NCBI GenBank assembly: GCA_002305715.1
Contig: DBQD01000024.1
Location: 1 to 18,668, forward strand
DNA from: Proteiniphilum sp. UBA1403
Lineage (GTDB): Bacteria; Bacteroidota; Bacteroidia; Bacteroidales; Dysgonomonadaceae
Direction: 5' to 3'
DNA: 18,668 bases
The stretch's first letter is position 1; each line of letters opens with the position of its first letter. Shown here piece by piece: positions 1-7,160 of this stretch. The translations under genes and the position numbers were made by a program. The notes below the pieces were generated by a model, which was not told where the DNA came from, did not search any database, and saw only the letters and a program-made list of their open reading frames with translations.

Positions 1-219
1 TTTAGCTTTACCCCTAAAAAATGATATAAAAACTATAAGATATGATATTTAAAATGTCATTGTTCAGAAAAATAATAACTCAATTATATACATTTTTTTT
101 TGTTAAATCGCTATAATTCGTGTCTACATATGCTTTGTTGCAATTCATTTAAATGCGCATGTTGTTTCTCAATTAGGATGGCTCATTCAATTTCTGGTAA
201 CAAGATCGGTATAGTCTCC
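1..219. other. AT-rich noncoding left flank
   Basis: This stretch is strongly AT-rich, with stop codons in all frames and no open frame that resembles a protein. I see no tRNA, no convincing hairpin terminator and no repeat. It is probably intergenic DNA upstream of the lipoate ligase promoter. The gene to its left lies outside the window. Confidence 0.6.
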
Positions 220-250
220 TTTCAACACTTGTTTTTTTTAAATATCTTTG
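220..250 (+). promoter_or_regulatory. Bacteroidetes-type promoter of the lipoate ligase gene
   Basis: TATCTTTG at 243-250 is an exact match to the Bacteroidetes -7 consensus TAnnTTTG. Nineteen bases upstream, TTTC at 220-223 matches three of four bases of the -33 box TTTG. Transcription would start near 257, about 27 bases before the ATG at 284. The box match is seen directly; its use is inferred. Confidence 0.6.
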
Positions 251-283
251 TTCTAACGTATATTTAATGGTTTTGATTCCATT

Positions 284-1012
284 ATGAACATCATAATGTC
301 TCCCTATTCCTCGCCATCGTTTAATCTGGCGGCCGAAGAATTTCTTTTCTCCAAGAAAGGAGAAGATTTTTTATTTTTCTACATTAATGAGCCGAGTGTG
401 ATTATTGGATCGAATCAAGCGGTGAGGAACGAAATCGATCCCGATTATTGTATTGAACACAATATCCGGATCATCCGTAGATTGTCAGGTGGAGGAGCAG
501 TGTATCACGACAAGGGTAATTTGAATTTCTCATTTATTCAAGATAGTACAGGTGCACCATTGAGTGCGCGCTTTCTGGATCCTATCGTGACCGTGCTTCA
601 TGAATGGGGTATACCTGTTGAAATTGGTAAAAGAAAAGATCTCTGGCTGGATGGTTATAAGATAACGGGTACTGCCTCACATGTTTCAAGGGGTAGGGAA
701 CTACATCATGGTACCCTTTTATATAATACGGATTTGGAAAAGCTGCAACGAGCATTGACTCCTGAAAACGGTCGTCCTGTAAAAAAAGCCACAGCTTCGG
801 TACCCAGTCCTGTACGAAATATTCGATCTTATCTGGAAGAGTTGCAGGGTGTAGAGAGCAATATGGCTTCATTTTTTGAAATGCTCTCCGGAAAGCTTCT
901 CAATTTATATGGTCTTGAAAAAATGATTCGCTTTAAAGAGGATGAAATTCTACAAATTGAGGAACTCCAACGAACTAAATATACACAGCGCGACTGGAAC
1001 TACCGGATGTAA
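284..1012 (+). CDS. lplA: Lipoate-protein ligase A family protein (single catalytic domain)
   Basis: This cytoplasmic enzyme most likely activates lipoate with ATP and attaches it to a lysine of lipoyl domains (2-oxoacid dehydrogenases or glycine cleavage H protein). The family signature runs from residue 65 to 83: RRLSGGGAVYHDKGNLNFS. The catalytic lysine is K126 in YKITGTAS, followed by HHGTLL at 141-146. The 242 residues cover the catalytic BPL/LplA domain only. E. coli LplA has about 338 residues with an accessory C-terminal domain, so this protein may need a separate partner or may act as a lipoyl transferase. The ATG at 284 fits the usual N-terminal start shortly before the FNLAAEE motif; a second Met at residue 5 is possible. 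The gene stands alone on this strand, and its 3' end overlaps the convergent radical SAM gene by 13 bases. Confidence 0.85.
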   Translation: MNIIMSPYSSPSFNLAAEEFLFSKKGEDFLFFYINEPSVIIGSNQAVRNEIDPDYCIEHNIRIIRRLSGGGAVYHDKGNLNFSFIQDSTGAPLSARFLDPIVTVLHEWGIPVEIGKRKDLWLDGYKITGTASHVSRGRELHHGTLLYNTDLEKLQRALTPENGRPVKKATASVPSPVRNIRSYLEELQGVESNMASFFEMLSGKLLNLYGLEKMIRFKEDEILQIEELQRTKYTQRDWNYRM

Positions 1013-1929
1013 AGTTTACCCTGCCACGTCTCCTTTTCCCTAAATCGTTTCAATATTTTTTCACGTACCTCGTAGTTTTTCAGTCCCCAATCTGGTGCGA
1101 TTAGCAATCTTGCGGGTGATTGAGAGGTAAACCGTTCTATATAGATATCAGGGCGAAGACGTTCTGCAAAACGAACACAGAGGTCGATATATTCCACTAA
1201 CGAAAAAAGATTGAATGACTCGGGCATCAGTTTGTATTCCCTTGCCATGGCGGTGTACCGTATAATTTGCAGTTGATGCAGTTTGAGTGTCGTAAGCGGA
1301 AGCTCGGAGAGCCTCTCTGCATGATTCAAGATATCCTCCTCTGTTTCTCCCGGAAGCCCCAAGATCATATGAGCTCCGGTTGGTATATCTCTTTCAGCCG
1401 TTTTGCGGATCATTTCAGCCGATTCTTCATAGGTATGCTGGCGGTTGACCCGTTCAAGTGTTTTGTTTAAGGTCGACTCTACACCATATTCCACTAAAAC
1501 AAAAGTTTTCTTGCTGAGTGCTTCGAAGTAATCGAGAAGTGCATCTGGCATACAGTCGGGACGTGTACCAACAATTAGTCCTACTACACCTGGATGGGAT
1601 AACGCTTCTTCATATTTGTCGGTTAGCGATTCAATGCTGTCGTACGTATTGGTATAGGATTGAAAATAGGCTAAGTATTTCATATCCGGATATTTCCGGG
1701 AAAAGAATTGAATACCGTCTACCATTTGATCGGTAATGGTCTTGGTCGGTTTACCGTAACCGGGACTAAAGCTCTGGTTGTTGCAATAGGTACATCCGCC
1801 GAGACCTTTACTTCCATCGCGGTTGGGACAGGTAAAACCTGCATTGATGGAAATCTTTTGTACTTTATAGGGAAATCGTGCCGAAAGATATTCGGAGAAA
1901 TCACGAAATGGTTTATCGTTTGAAAACAC
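1000..1929 (-). CDS. Radical SAM protein, TIGR01212/YhcC family
   Basis: The 309-residue length is typical of the YhcC family. The radical SAM iron-sulphur cluster is bound by an atypically spaced cysteine set, C34, C46 and C49, in FTCPNRDGSKGLGGCTYC, instead of the common CxxxCxxC. This long first spacing is the hallmark of TIGR01212. Further family-like blocks are YFQSYTNTY, VGTRPDCMPD and HMILGLPGETEEDI, the last being a typical radical SAM barrel strand. The reaction of the family is not established, although some relatives are associated with Elp3-like tRNA chemistry, so no substrate is assigned. The start at 1929 sits about 20 bases downstream of an exact TATCTTTG box. The gene is monocistronic and ends inside the convergent lipoate ligase gene. 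Confidence 0.88.
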   Translation of the reverse strand: MFSNDKPFRDFSEYLSARFPYKVQKISINAGFTCPNRDGSKGLGGCTYCNNQSFSPGYGKPTKTITDQMVDGIQFFSRKYPDMKYLAYFQSYTNTYDSIESLTDKYEEALSHPGVVGLIVGTRPDCMPDALLDYFEALSKKTFVLVEYGVESTLNKTLERVNRQHTYEESAEMIRKTAERDIPTGAHMILGLPGETEEDILNHAERLSELPLTTLKLHQLQIIRYTAMAREYKLMPESFNLFSLVEYIDLCVRFAERLRPDIYIERFTSQSPARLLIAPDWGLKNYEVREKILKRFREKETWQGKLYIR

Positions 1930-1949
1930 CTGCTCTGATTTTTAAAATA

Positions 1950-1957
1950 CAAAGATA
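1950..1957 (-). promoter_or_regulatory. -7 promoter box for the radical SAM gene
   Basis: Read on the minus strand this is TATCTTTG, an exact match to the Bacteroidetes TAnnTTTG box, about 20 bases before the radical SAM ATG. No good -33 TTTG box is present. The sequence where it should lie is the base of the upstream terminator hairpin. Confidence 0.55.
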
Positions 1958-1960
1958 GTG

Positions 1961-2003
1961 AAAAATAAGAAACCGGAACGTGTCATTACGTCACGTTACG
2001 GTT
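1961..2003 (-). terminator. Rho-independent terminator of the sigma/DUF4252 operon
   Basis: On the minus strand AACCG and AACGTG pair with CACGTT and CGGTT around a 9-base loop, with one internal mismatch (hairpin 1971-2003). The hairpin is followed by a T-rich tract. It lies 20 bases past the stop codon of the DUF4252 gene. Confidence 0.7.
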
Positions 2004-2023
2004 CAAGTGCATAAAACGTAGAG

Positions 2024-2467
2024 TTATTTATTTCTAAGTGCATACCTATTGAGTGTGATAATGATATTACCCGGATTCTTTATGAAACTGACTTTCGTTA
2101 TTTCCTTATCGTTCCTTTTTTCATATGTCTCCACTCGGTTCTTGCCGTTTCGTACAATTGAGACCTGCTCATATTTGTCTGACTTAAGAGCATTTTCAAC
2201 TTCTTTTGTAAAGTTTTCGTCCAATACTATGTCGGTTGAATTTAATGTCAGCATTTGTCGCCCGCTACTTTCGAGGGATTTCTCCATACTCAAACCCTCC
2301 ATATTTCCCATATCGGCTAACCGATCCATCATATTGGCTCTTTTTTGGTATACATAATTGAAGCGTTCATCCTCCATATACTTGTCGAACAATTTTTCCA
2401 ATTGTTGCGCCGATAGTGTTGTACCAAAAGTAAGCGCCATACACATAATTGTAAGAATCTTTTTCAT
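2024..2467 (-). CDS. Secreted DUF4252-like protein
   Basis: The 147-residue protein starts with a signal peptide (MKKILTIMCMALTFGTTLSA, probable cleavage after A20). This is followed by about 125 residues of mixed charged sequence, so it is probably periplasmic. The pattern of an N-terminal helix (QLEKLFDKYMEDERFNYVY), a middle Leu/Met-rich part and a C-terminal strand pair ending in NIIITLNRY resembles DUF4252 proteins. In Bacteroidetes these are often encoded next to an ECF sigma factor. I base the family call on overall appearance and context, not on a diagnostic motif. It is the third gene of the sigma operon, 18 bases after the membrane protein gene, and is followed by a terminator. Its molecular function is unknown; it might sense or report on an envelope condition. 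Confidence 0.65.
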   Translation of the reverse strand: MKKILTIMCMALTFGTTLSAQQLEKLFDKYMEDERFNYVYQKRANMMDRLADMGNMEGLSMEKSLESSGRQMLTLNSTDIVLDENFTKEVENALKSDKYEQVSIVRNGKNRVETYEKRNDKEITKVSFIKNPGNIIITLNRYALRNK

Positions 2468-2485
2468 TGTTTCTGTGATTATAAA

Positions 2486-3010
2486 TTATTGATTTATTGA
2501 ATTTATATTGTTCACCTTTTGTGATAGTTTGTCAAATAGTTTATCAGCATCCAGTTCTTCTTGTATCATATTTGCCTCCACAAATGGTTCGTAACTGGAG
2601 CGGATAATTTCATTGGCTTGAGTAAACATTTTATTTGCGTATTCTTGCGCCTTTTCCGGATTATGTATTGCTTTTCCATTGATATAAACCAGATAATCAT
2701 CATCAGATGAAGTGTTTCTATTGATGGGAAATAATGTAAATATCAGTAGAATTGTTGCAGCAATACTTGTTGCTGAAAACCAAATCGTACGCATTGGAAT
2801 CAGTTTTCGCTTACTTCTTTTAACTGGAATTATAAATTGTGGAGCAACAATTTGCTTCTCTTTATCGAATGCAGCAAACAAAGGCCTGTATGCTTCATGT
2901 TGCGGCAATACGTTATTTTTACTGCGGAAGTATTCCTTTAACCTTTTTTCTTCATCAGGCGTTGATGCACCTTCAAAATAGTTGTTCAATATGTTATCGA
3001 TATTGTTCAT
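2486..3010 (-). CDS. Single-pass membrane protein, probable anti-sigma factor
   Basis: The 174-residue protein has a cytoplasmic-looking N-terminal part (about 1-70) that opens with DNILNNYFEGASTPDEEKRL. This resembles the short helical N-terminus of zinc-free anti-sigma proteins of Bacteroidetes (LL..Y..G..T..E). One membrane segment lies at about 76-95 (IWFSATSIAATILLIFTLF), preceded by a basic stretch (KRSKRKL) that favours a cytoplasmic N-terminus. A periplasmic part of about 75 residues follows. No FecR domain and no HxxxCxxC zinc motif are present. Its start overlaps the end of the sigma gene by 17 bases, which implies translational coupling. It is probably a regulator that holds the sigma factor at the membrane, inferred mainly from context. 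Confidence 0.6.
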   Translation of the reverse strand: MNNIDNILNNYFEGASTPDEEKRLKEYFRSKNNVLPQHEAYRPLFAAFDKEKQIVAPQFIIPVKRSKRKLIPMRTIWFSATSIAATILLIFTLFPINRNTSSDDDYLVYINGKAIHNPEKAQEYANKMFTQANEIIRSSYEPFVEANMIQEELDADKLFDKLSQKVNNINSINQ

Positions 3011-3515
3011 AAAGCATTTTCTCCTTTTCTTGATTAGTAAGAATCAATTGACGTAGTTTTTTTCGAGCACGAGAGAGGTTCACTGTGACTGCATTTTCTG
3101 ACATCGACAATATCTCGGCAATTTCTGCAATATCCATCTCTTCCACATCTTTCATTCGAATGATGGTGCGTTGCATTTCTGGAAGCAGGTCAATCATTTT
3201 GTTGATGCAACTTACCGTATCTGCCTCTTCTGTCAGTTGATGTGGACTGGGTGCAGGGTAGGGTGCGTGAGGGGAAAGTTCACCATTTGTCGGCTGCTTG
3301 CGTAGCATATCTAAACAAAGGTTGCGCATGGATGTGAGTAAAAAGGCCTGATGGTTTTCGATCCTATCCAGTTGTAAACGCTTTTCCCACAAACGCATCA
3401 TCAACTCCTGATATGCATCCTGTGAAAGACTTTTGTCTTTCAAGACCGAGAGTGCCATCCGATATAGTTTATCGGAATAACAGAGTATCTGATTTTGAAA
3501 TTGCTGAGCGTTCAT
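2994..3515 (-). CDS. ECF-type RNA polymerase sigma-70 factor
   Basis: Counted from the chosen start, MNAQQFQNQI, the protein has 173 residues. Region 2 covers about residues 5-75 (CYSDKLYRMALSVLKD, then SMRNLCLDMLRKQP). A Pro-rich linker follows at about 76-95. Region 4 covers about 105-160 and contains the helix-turn-helix IAEIAEILSMSENAVTVNLS and the tail RARKKLRQL. The open frame extends upstream to 3602, but that extension would begin inside the rpsA terminator and include the promoter -7 box, so I chose the ATG at 3515. The DAYQELMMRLW segment replaces the usual DAEDLVQEVFLKLW, a mild divergence. The gene heads an operon with a membrane protein and a DUF4252 protein and probably controls an envelope regulon, perhaps including itself. 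Confidence 0.85.
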   Translation of the reverse strand: MNAQQFQNQILCYSDKLYRMALSVLKDKSLSQDAYQELMMRLWEKRLQLDRIENHQAFLLTSMRNLCLDMLRKQPTNGELSPHAPYPAPSPHQLTEEADTVSCINKMIDLLPEMQRTIIRMKDVEEMDIAEIAEILSMSENAVTVNLSRARKKLRQLILTNQEKEKMLYEQYR

Positions 3516-3571
3516 ATGTCTATATAGACGTACAACTGAAAAATTTCTTACATCATTCAAAACAATTTTCG

Positions 3572-3603
3572 CAAAGGTACGATAAAAAAAACGGGGTACC
3601 ACA
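3572..3603 (-). promoter_or_regulatory. Promoter of the sigma factor operon
   Basis: TACCTTTG on the minus strand (3572-3579) exactly fits TAnnTTTG. Twenty bases upstream is TGTG (3600-3603), three of four matches to the -33 box. The -33 position lies inside the rpsA terminator hairpin. The resulting leader would be about 50 bases. Confidence 0.6.
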
Positions 3604-3621
3604 CATTGTGTGATACCCCGT
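3583..3621 (-). terminator. Rho-independent terminator of rpsA
   Basis: ACGGGGTA (3591-3598) pairs with TACCCCGT (3614-3621). Inside this, CACAC pairs with GTGTG around a 3-base ATT loop, with a single C/A mismatch between the two stems. On the minus strand the hairpin is followed by an uninterrupted T tract. It starts 24 bases past the rpsA stop codon. Confidence 0.9.
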
Positions 3622-3645
3622 GTAAAAATGTATACTATAAAAAGA

Positions 3646-5529
3646 TTATGCTTCCTTTTCAGTTTCAGCGTCTTCTTTTGCTTCTGCCTCAGGGGCTTCT
3701 TCTTTCACTTCAGCTTTTGCTTTCTTGAAAGCTTCAACCTTCTGGTTGTCGAGTTTCTCCTTCAAGGCTGCCAGTTCTTCGATGTCACCCAACGTTGTTT
3801 TTTCCATTACAGGAATAGCAGTTGTTGCTGTGTCATTACCACCCTCTTTCTTGCCAGTACGTTTTCCTCCTCTTCTTCTTGAGTCGTCTCCGGAATTGTC
3901 TTCGTGGATGCGGCTGTGAGATACAATGATGCGTTTTGCATCCTTGTTAAACTCAATCACCTTGAATTCGAGCTTTTCGTCAACCTGTGCTTGTGAGCCA
4001 TCTTCTTTCACCAAGTGTTTTGGAGTAGCAAAACCTTCAACACCATATGGTAGAGAGATTACAGCGCCTTTATCGAGAAGTTCAACAATTGTTCCTTCGT
4101 GGATTGAACCAACGGTGAAAATGGTTTCAAACACATCCCATGGGTTTTCTTCCAATTGTTTGTGACCAAGGCTTAGGCGACGGTTTTCTTTGTCGATATC
4201 AAGCACCTGTACTTCGATAGGTGCACCAATTTCGGTAACTTCACTTGGGTGTTTGATTTTCTTCGTCCATGAAAGGTCGGAGATGTGGATAAGTCCTTCT
4301 ACACCTTCTTCAATCTCCACAAATGCACCAAAGTTAGTGAAGTTGCGAACTGTAGCAGTATGGGTACTACCTACAGGATATTTGGTTTCAATGCTATCCC
4401 ATGGATCTGGTTTGAGTTGTTTTACACCAAGAGACATCTTGCGTTCTTCGCGGTCGAGTGTGAGGATTACTGCTTCTACCTCTTCACCTACTGTCATGAA
4501 GTCTTGTGCGCTATGGAGGTGTTGAGTCCAGCTCATTTCCGATACGTGGATCAAACCTTCTACACCCGGTGCAATTTCTACGAATGCGCCGTAGTCAGCA
4601 ATAACAACTACTTTGCCCTTAACAATGTCACCAACTTTCAGCGTTTCACTCAAAGCATCCCATGGATGTGGTGTTAATTGTTTCAAACCAAGAGCTATAC
4701 GTTTTTTCTCGTTGTCGAAATCGAGGATAACCACGTTGATCTTGTCGTCAAGCTGTACCACTTCTTCCGGATGCTGAATGCGTCCCCAAGAGAGGTCAGT
4801 AATGTGTACCAAACCGTCCACACCACCCAAGTCAACAAATACACCGTAAGACGTGATGTTTTTAACCACACCTTCGAGTACCTGTCCTTTTTCGAGTTTT
4901 GAGATAATTTCTTTCTTCTGTTGTTCCAGTTCTTCCTCAATGAGAGCTTTGTGTGAAACAACTACGTTTTTGTATTCAGGGTTGATTTTAACCACCTTGA
5001 ATTCCATTGTTTTGTCAACAAACAAATCGTAATCGCGGATCGGCTTCACGTCGATCTGTGATCCGGGAAGGAATGCTTCGATACCGAATACATCCACAAT
5101 CATACCGCCTTTTGTACGGCATTTGATGTAACCCTTGATGATTTCGTTGTTCTCCAACGCTGCGTTGACACGATCCCATGAACGTGAAGCACGTGCTTTC
5201 TTGTGAGAAAGGAGCAATTGTCCTTTTTTGTCTTCTTGGCTCTCGATGTAAACTTCTACTTCGTCACCAACTTTCAAATCGGGGTTGTAACGGAATTCGT
5301 TCATTGAAACTACACCATCGGATTTGTAACCGATGTTTACAACCACTTCGCGTTTGTTCATGGAGGTTACCGTACCTGTTACAACTTCTTTGTCGTTGAT
5401 CTTGTTCAACGTATTGTCGTAGCTTTCGGTAAGTTTTTCTCTGTTTTCTTTGCTGTAAGAATCTCCTTCAGCGTACGCAGCCCAATCGAAATCTTCTACC
5501 GGTGCTACATTTTTCAGGTTTTCAGTCAT
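3646..5529 (-). CDS. rpsA: 30S ribosomal protein S1
   Basis: S1 binds mRNA on the small ribosomal subunit and helps start translation, which matters in Bacteroidetes because Shine-Dalgarno signals are rare there. Six S1 OB-fold repeats are visible in 627 residues. The first two are divergent (GTVTSMNKREVVVNIGYKSD and GYIKCRTKGGMIVDVFG). Three to five are canonical (YGVFVDLGGVDGLVHITDLSW and its copies). The sixth is degenerate (GAVISLPYGVEGFATPKHLV). Repeats 3-6 carry the recurrent RRLSLGHKQL.. NPWD linker. The last ~80 residues form a low-complexity tail: first basic (SRRRGGKRTGKKEGG), then Glu/Ala/Lys-rich, ending in EAEAKEDAETEKEA. E. coli S1 has 557 residues, so the extra length is mostly this tail. 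The gene is monocistronic with its own promoter and terminator. Confidence 0.97.
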   Translation of the reverse strand: MTENLKNVAPVEDFDWAAYAEGDSYSKENREKLTESYDNTLNKINDKEVVTGTVTSMNKREVVVNIGYKSDGVVSMNEFRYNPDLKVGDEVEVYIESQEDKKGQLLLSHKKARASRSWDRVNAALENNEIIKGYIKCRTKGGMIVDVFGIEAFLPGSQIDVKPIRDYDLFVDKTMEFKVVKINPEYKNVVVSHKALIEEELEQQKKEIISKLEKGQVLEGVVKNITSYGVFVDLGGVDGLVHITDLSWGRIQHPEEVVQLDDKINVVILDFDNEKKRIALGLKQLTPHPWDALSETLKVGDIVKGKVVVIADYGAFVEIAPGVEGLIHVSEMSWTQHLHSAQDFMTVGEEVEAVILTLDREERKMSLGVKQLKPDPWDSIETKYPVGSTHTATVRNFTNFGAFVEIEEGVEGLIHISDLSWTKKIKHPSEVTEIGAPIEVQVLDIDKENRRLSLGHKQLEENPWDVFETIFTVGSIHEGTIVELLDKGAVISLPYGVEGFATPKHLVKEDGSQAQVDEKLEFKVIEFNKDAKRIIVSHSRIHEDNSGDDSRRRGGKRTGKKEGGNDTATTAIPVMEKTTLGDIEELAALKEKLDNQKVEAFKKAKAEVKEEAPEAEAKEDAETEKEA

Positions 5530-5586
5530 TTGTTATTAATAAATTTACTTTAAATAGTGAGACATTATGTTGCTTATAAAAAAAGT

Positions 5587-5632
5587 GGTGCAAAGATAGT
5601 TGGTTTTTTATTAAGAACCAACAATTTGCACC
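5587..5632. repeat. Interrupted 46-bp inverted repeat over the rpsA promoter
   Basis: On the plus strand GGTGCAAA (5587-5594) and GTTGGTT (5599-5605) are mirrored by AACCAAC (5616-5622) and TTTGCACC (5625-5632). That gives 15 perfectly paired bases per side, around a 10-base AT-rich centre, with GATA and AA as unequal interruptions. It overlaps the promoter boxes and lies almost wholly upstream of the expected transcription start, so a DNA operator is more likely than an RNA leader structure. Confidence 0.7.
5591..5621 (-). promoter_or_regulatory. rpsA promoter
   Basis: TATCTTTG on the minus strand (5591-5598) is an exact TAnnTTTG box. Nineteen bases upstream is TTGG (5618-5621), a partial -33 match. 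The leader to the ATG at 5529 would be about 55 bases. The box is embedded in a long inverted repeat. Confidence 0.65.
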
Positions 5633-5750
5633 TTGTTTTTCGCTAAAAAATAACCAAAGTCGTGTAGACTTCATTCCAGTGAATGGTTTATTTCTTACCG
5701 GATTCTTACCGAAGATAGGTTGATTTCGTTCCTGTGATGAGTTGTCTTTT

Positions 5751-6296
5751 TTATAAAAGCAGTCCCTGTTGCACGTTGAGTCGAGTGTCAGAACCTGCAA
5801 TCTCTTCCACAAGCATTAATGCAAAATCGAATACAAGCCCGGGGCCTTTTCCGGTTATAATGTTTCCGGCAATCACCACCTTTTCTCCAGTGACTTCTGC
5901 ACCTGTCAATTTTGATTCAAAACCTGGGTAGCAGGTAGCCTGTTTATTCTCCAGCATCCCCAAGCCGCCAAACACCATCGGTGCTGCACAAATTGCAGCA
6001 ATCAATTTACCTTGTTTGTTGTAGTTGAGAAGAAGTTCTTTTACTCCTTCGTGTTCGTTCAAATTCTTGGCACCCGGCATTCCTCCCGGCAGAACCAGTA
6101 CATCCACATCCGAAAAATCTGCCTCCTCAAAAGTTGTATCTGCAATCACCGGTATGTCATGTGCTCCGGTTACCGTTTTGTTCTGAGTGATAGAGACAGT
6201 CTTCACCGGAATTTGCGCTCTCCGTAAAATATCCAGTGTCCCGAGCGCTTCGATTTCTTCAAATCCATTTGCTAAAAAAAGGGCTACTCGTTTCAT
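5751..6296 (-). CDS. DJ-1/PfpI family protein
   Basis: The 181 residues cover one complete DJ-1/PfpI flavodoxin-like domain. The nucleophile-elbow cysteine is C103 in LIAAICAAP, matching C106 of human DJ-1. The conserved acid is E16 in GFEEIEA, matching E18 of DJ-1. Other family blocks are VLVLPGGMPGAKNL and TGKGPG. Members act in the cytoplasm as stress-protective proteins; deglycase or glyoxalase activity has been claimed for some relatives and disputed. Its closest bacterial match by pattern is the YajL/ThiJ group. It lies 71 bases after tonB on the same strand, with only a weak promoter-like stretch between, so it may be read from the tonB transcript. It is separated from rpsA by 221 bases that hold the rpsA promoter. 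Confidence 0.9.
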   Translation of the reverse strand: MKRVALFLANGFEEIEALGTLDILRRAQIPVKTVSITQNKTVTGAHDIPVIADTTFEEADFSDVDVLVLPGGMPGAKNLNEHEGVKELLLNYNKQGKLIAAICAAPMVFGGLGMLENKQATCYPGFESKLTGAEVTGEKVVIAGNIITGKGPGLVFDFALMLVEEIAGSDTRLNVQQGLLL

Positions 6297-6367
6297 ACAT
6301 TTTTAATTAAGTGGTTAAACAAACAGTCAAAGGGGAATTCTCCATCACAAGCACAAAAAACGCGAAA

Positions 6368-7153
6368 TTAATTTAGATTGAAGCGATAGGTGATGGTTCC
6401 CTGCTGGTTATTGGGTGAAGTGATTGCATTAAATTTTGTGTTTCGGGCTGCCCGTAAGGCTTCATTCCGAAGTGCAGTGTTGGGCGTATTGGTCCCTCTG
6501 CCGATTTCTGCATGAATCACTTTCCCACTTGGGTCTACAGTGATGTTAACAACCACTGTACCATAATCATTTACAGTGTAGCTTGGCATAATCAATCCAC
6601 CATTACCTACACTGCGTCCTCCCAATTCGTAAGAGCCTATCCCTCCCGTGCCGGATGTTGCACCCTGAGGAGAATTACCGGTTGATACTCCTTGTGTGCC
6701 GCTACCCTCTGTGGTGCCTCTACTGCTTGAACTCTCCCTAAACAAGCCCGACATTTGCTGGTTAATCTCCCGGCGGCGTGCTTCTTCTGCTTGTCTGATC
6801 CGTTCAGCCTCTTGTTGTTTCCTTCGTTCTTCGGCTATTTGGGCCTGACGGCGTGCTTCTTCGCGTTGAGCTTCCACATCAATAGTAGGTTCTGTGTTCT
6901 GGGTAATCATCGGCTCATTTGGACGATATTCAGGCACAGCTGTAGGTTGCGATGGAGTAGGAGTAATTTCGGTATATGCTGCCTCTGTTTCACCATAGGC
7001 GTTCTCCATAGATCCAAACATCACCGGAATACCTTCCAGTTCTTGAGGAGGAATGCGATGAGTGAAGTAGGTAAATAAAAGCAGGAGCAGGAGCAACACT
7101 GCGAAAATTGTTGTTCCCACCACGCCGGCTATTTTTTCCCTCGTAATCTCCAT
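6368..7153 (-). CDS. tonB: TonB-like energy transducer
   Basis: This inner-membrane protein should carry energy from the ExbB-ExbD proton channel to outer-membrane TonB-dependent receptors. The 261 residues comprise a short cytoplasmic start and one membrane anchor at about 12-31. A periplasmic Pro/Thr/Glu-rich segment (about 60-95) and a charged coiled-coil-like stretch follow (EARRQAQIAEERRKQQEAER, about 96-130). A Gly/Ser-rich linker (about 142-185) leads to the C-terminal TonB domain with YGTVVVNITVDPSGKVIHAEI and a final TITYRFNLN strand. The coiled-coil part is reminiscent of TolA, so a Tol-like role in envelope integrity is a real alternative. It is the third gene of exbB-exbD-tonB, 7 bases after exbD. 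Confidence 0.85.
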   Translation of the reverse strand: MEITREKIAGVVGTTIFAVLLLLLLLFTYFTHRIPPQELEGIPVMFGSMENAYGETEAAYTEITPTPSQPTAVPEYRPNEPMITQNTEPTIDVEAQREEARRQAQIAEERRKQQEAERIRQAEEARRREINQQMSGLFRESSSSRGTTEGSGTQGVSTGNSPQGATSGTGGIGSYELGGRSVGNGGLIMPSYTVNDYGTVVVNITVDPSGKVIHAEIGRGTNTPNTALRNEALRAARNTKFNAITSPNNQQGTITYRFNLN

Positions 7154-7160
7154 GTCCTGT

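Noticed and set aside
3516..3602. N-terminal extension of the sigma factor to an upstream ATG
   Set aside because: The extension would start inside the rpsA terminator, contain the promoter box, and lacks any sigma-like sequence; the ATG at 3515 fits region 2.
4190..4677. Two overlapping plus-strand open frames of 111 and 130 codons inside rpsA
   Set aside because: They lie antisense to the conserved S1 repeats, have no recognisable motifs and no promoter, and are explained by the codon bias of rpsA.
5668..5684. Possible terminator hairpin after the DJ-1 gene (CATTC and GAATG arms)
   Set aside because: The stem has only five strong pairs with no adjacent T tract in the right orientation.
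5522..5812. Minus-strand 96-codon open frame across the rpsA upstream region
   Set aside because: It overlaps the end of the DJ-1 gene, the promoter and the palindrome, and has no recognisable protein character.
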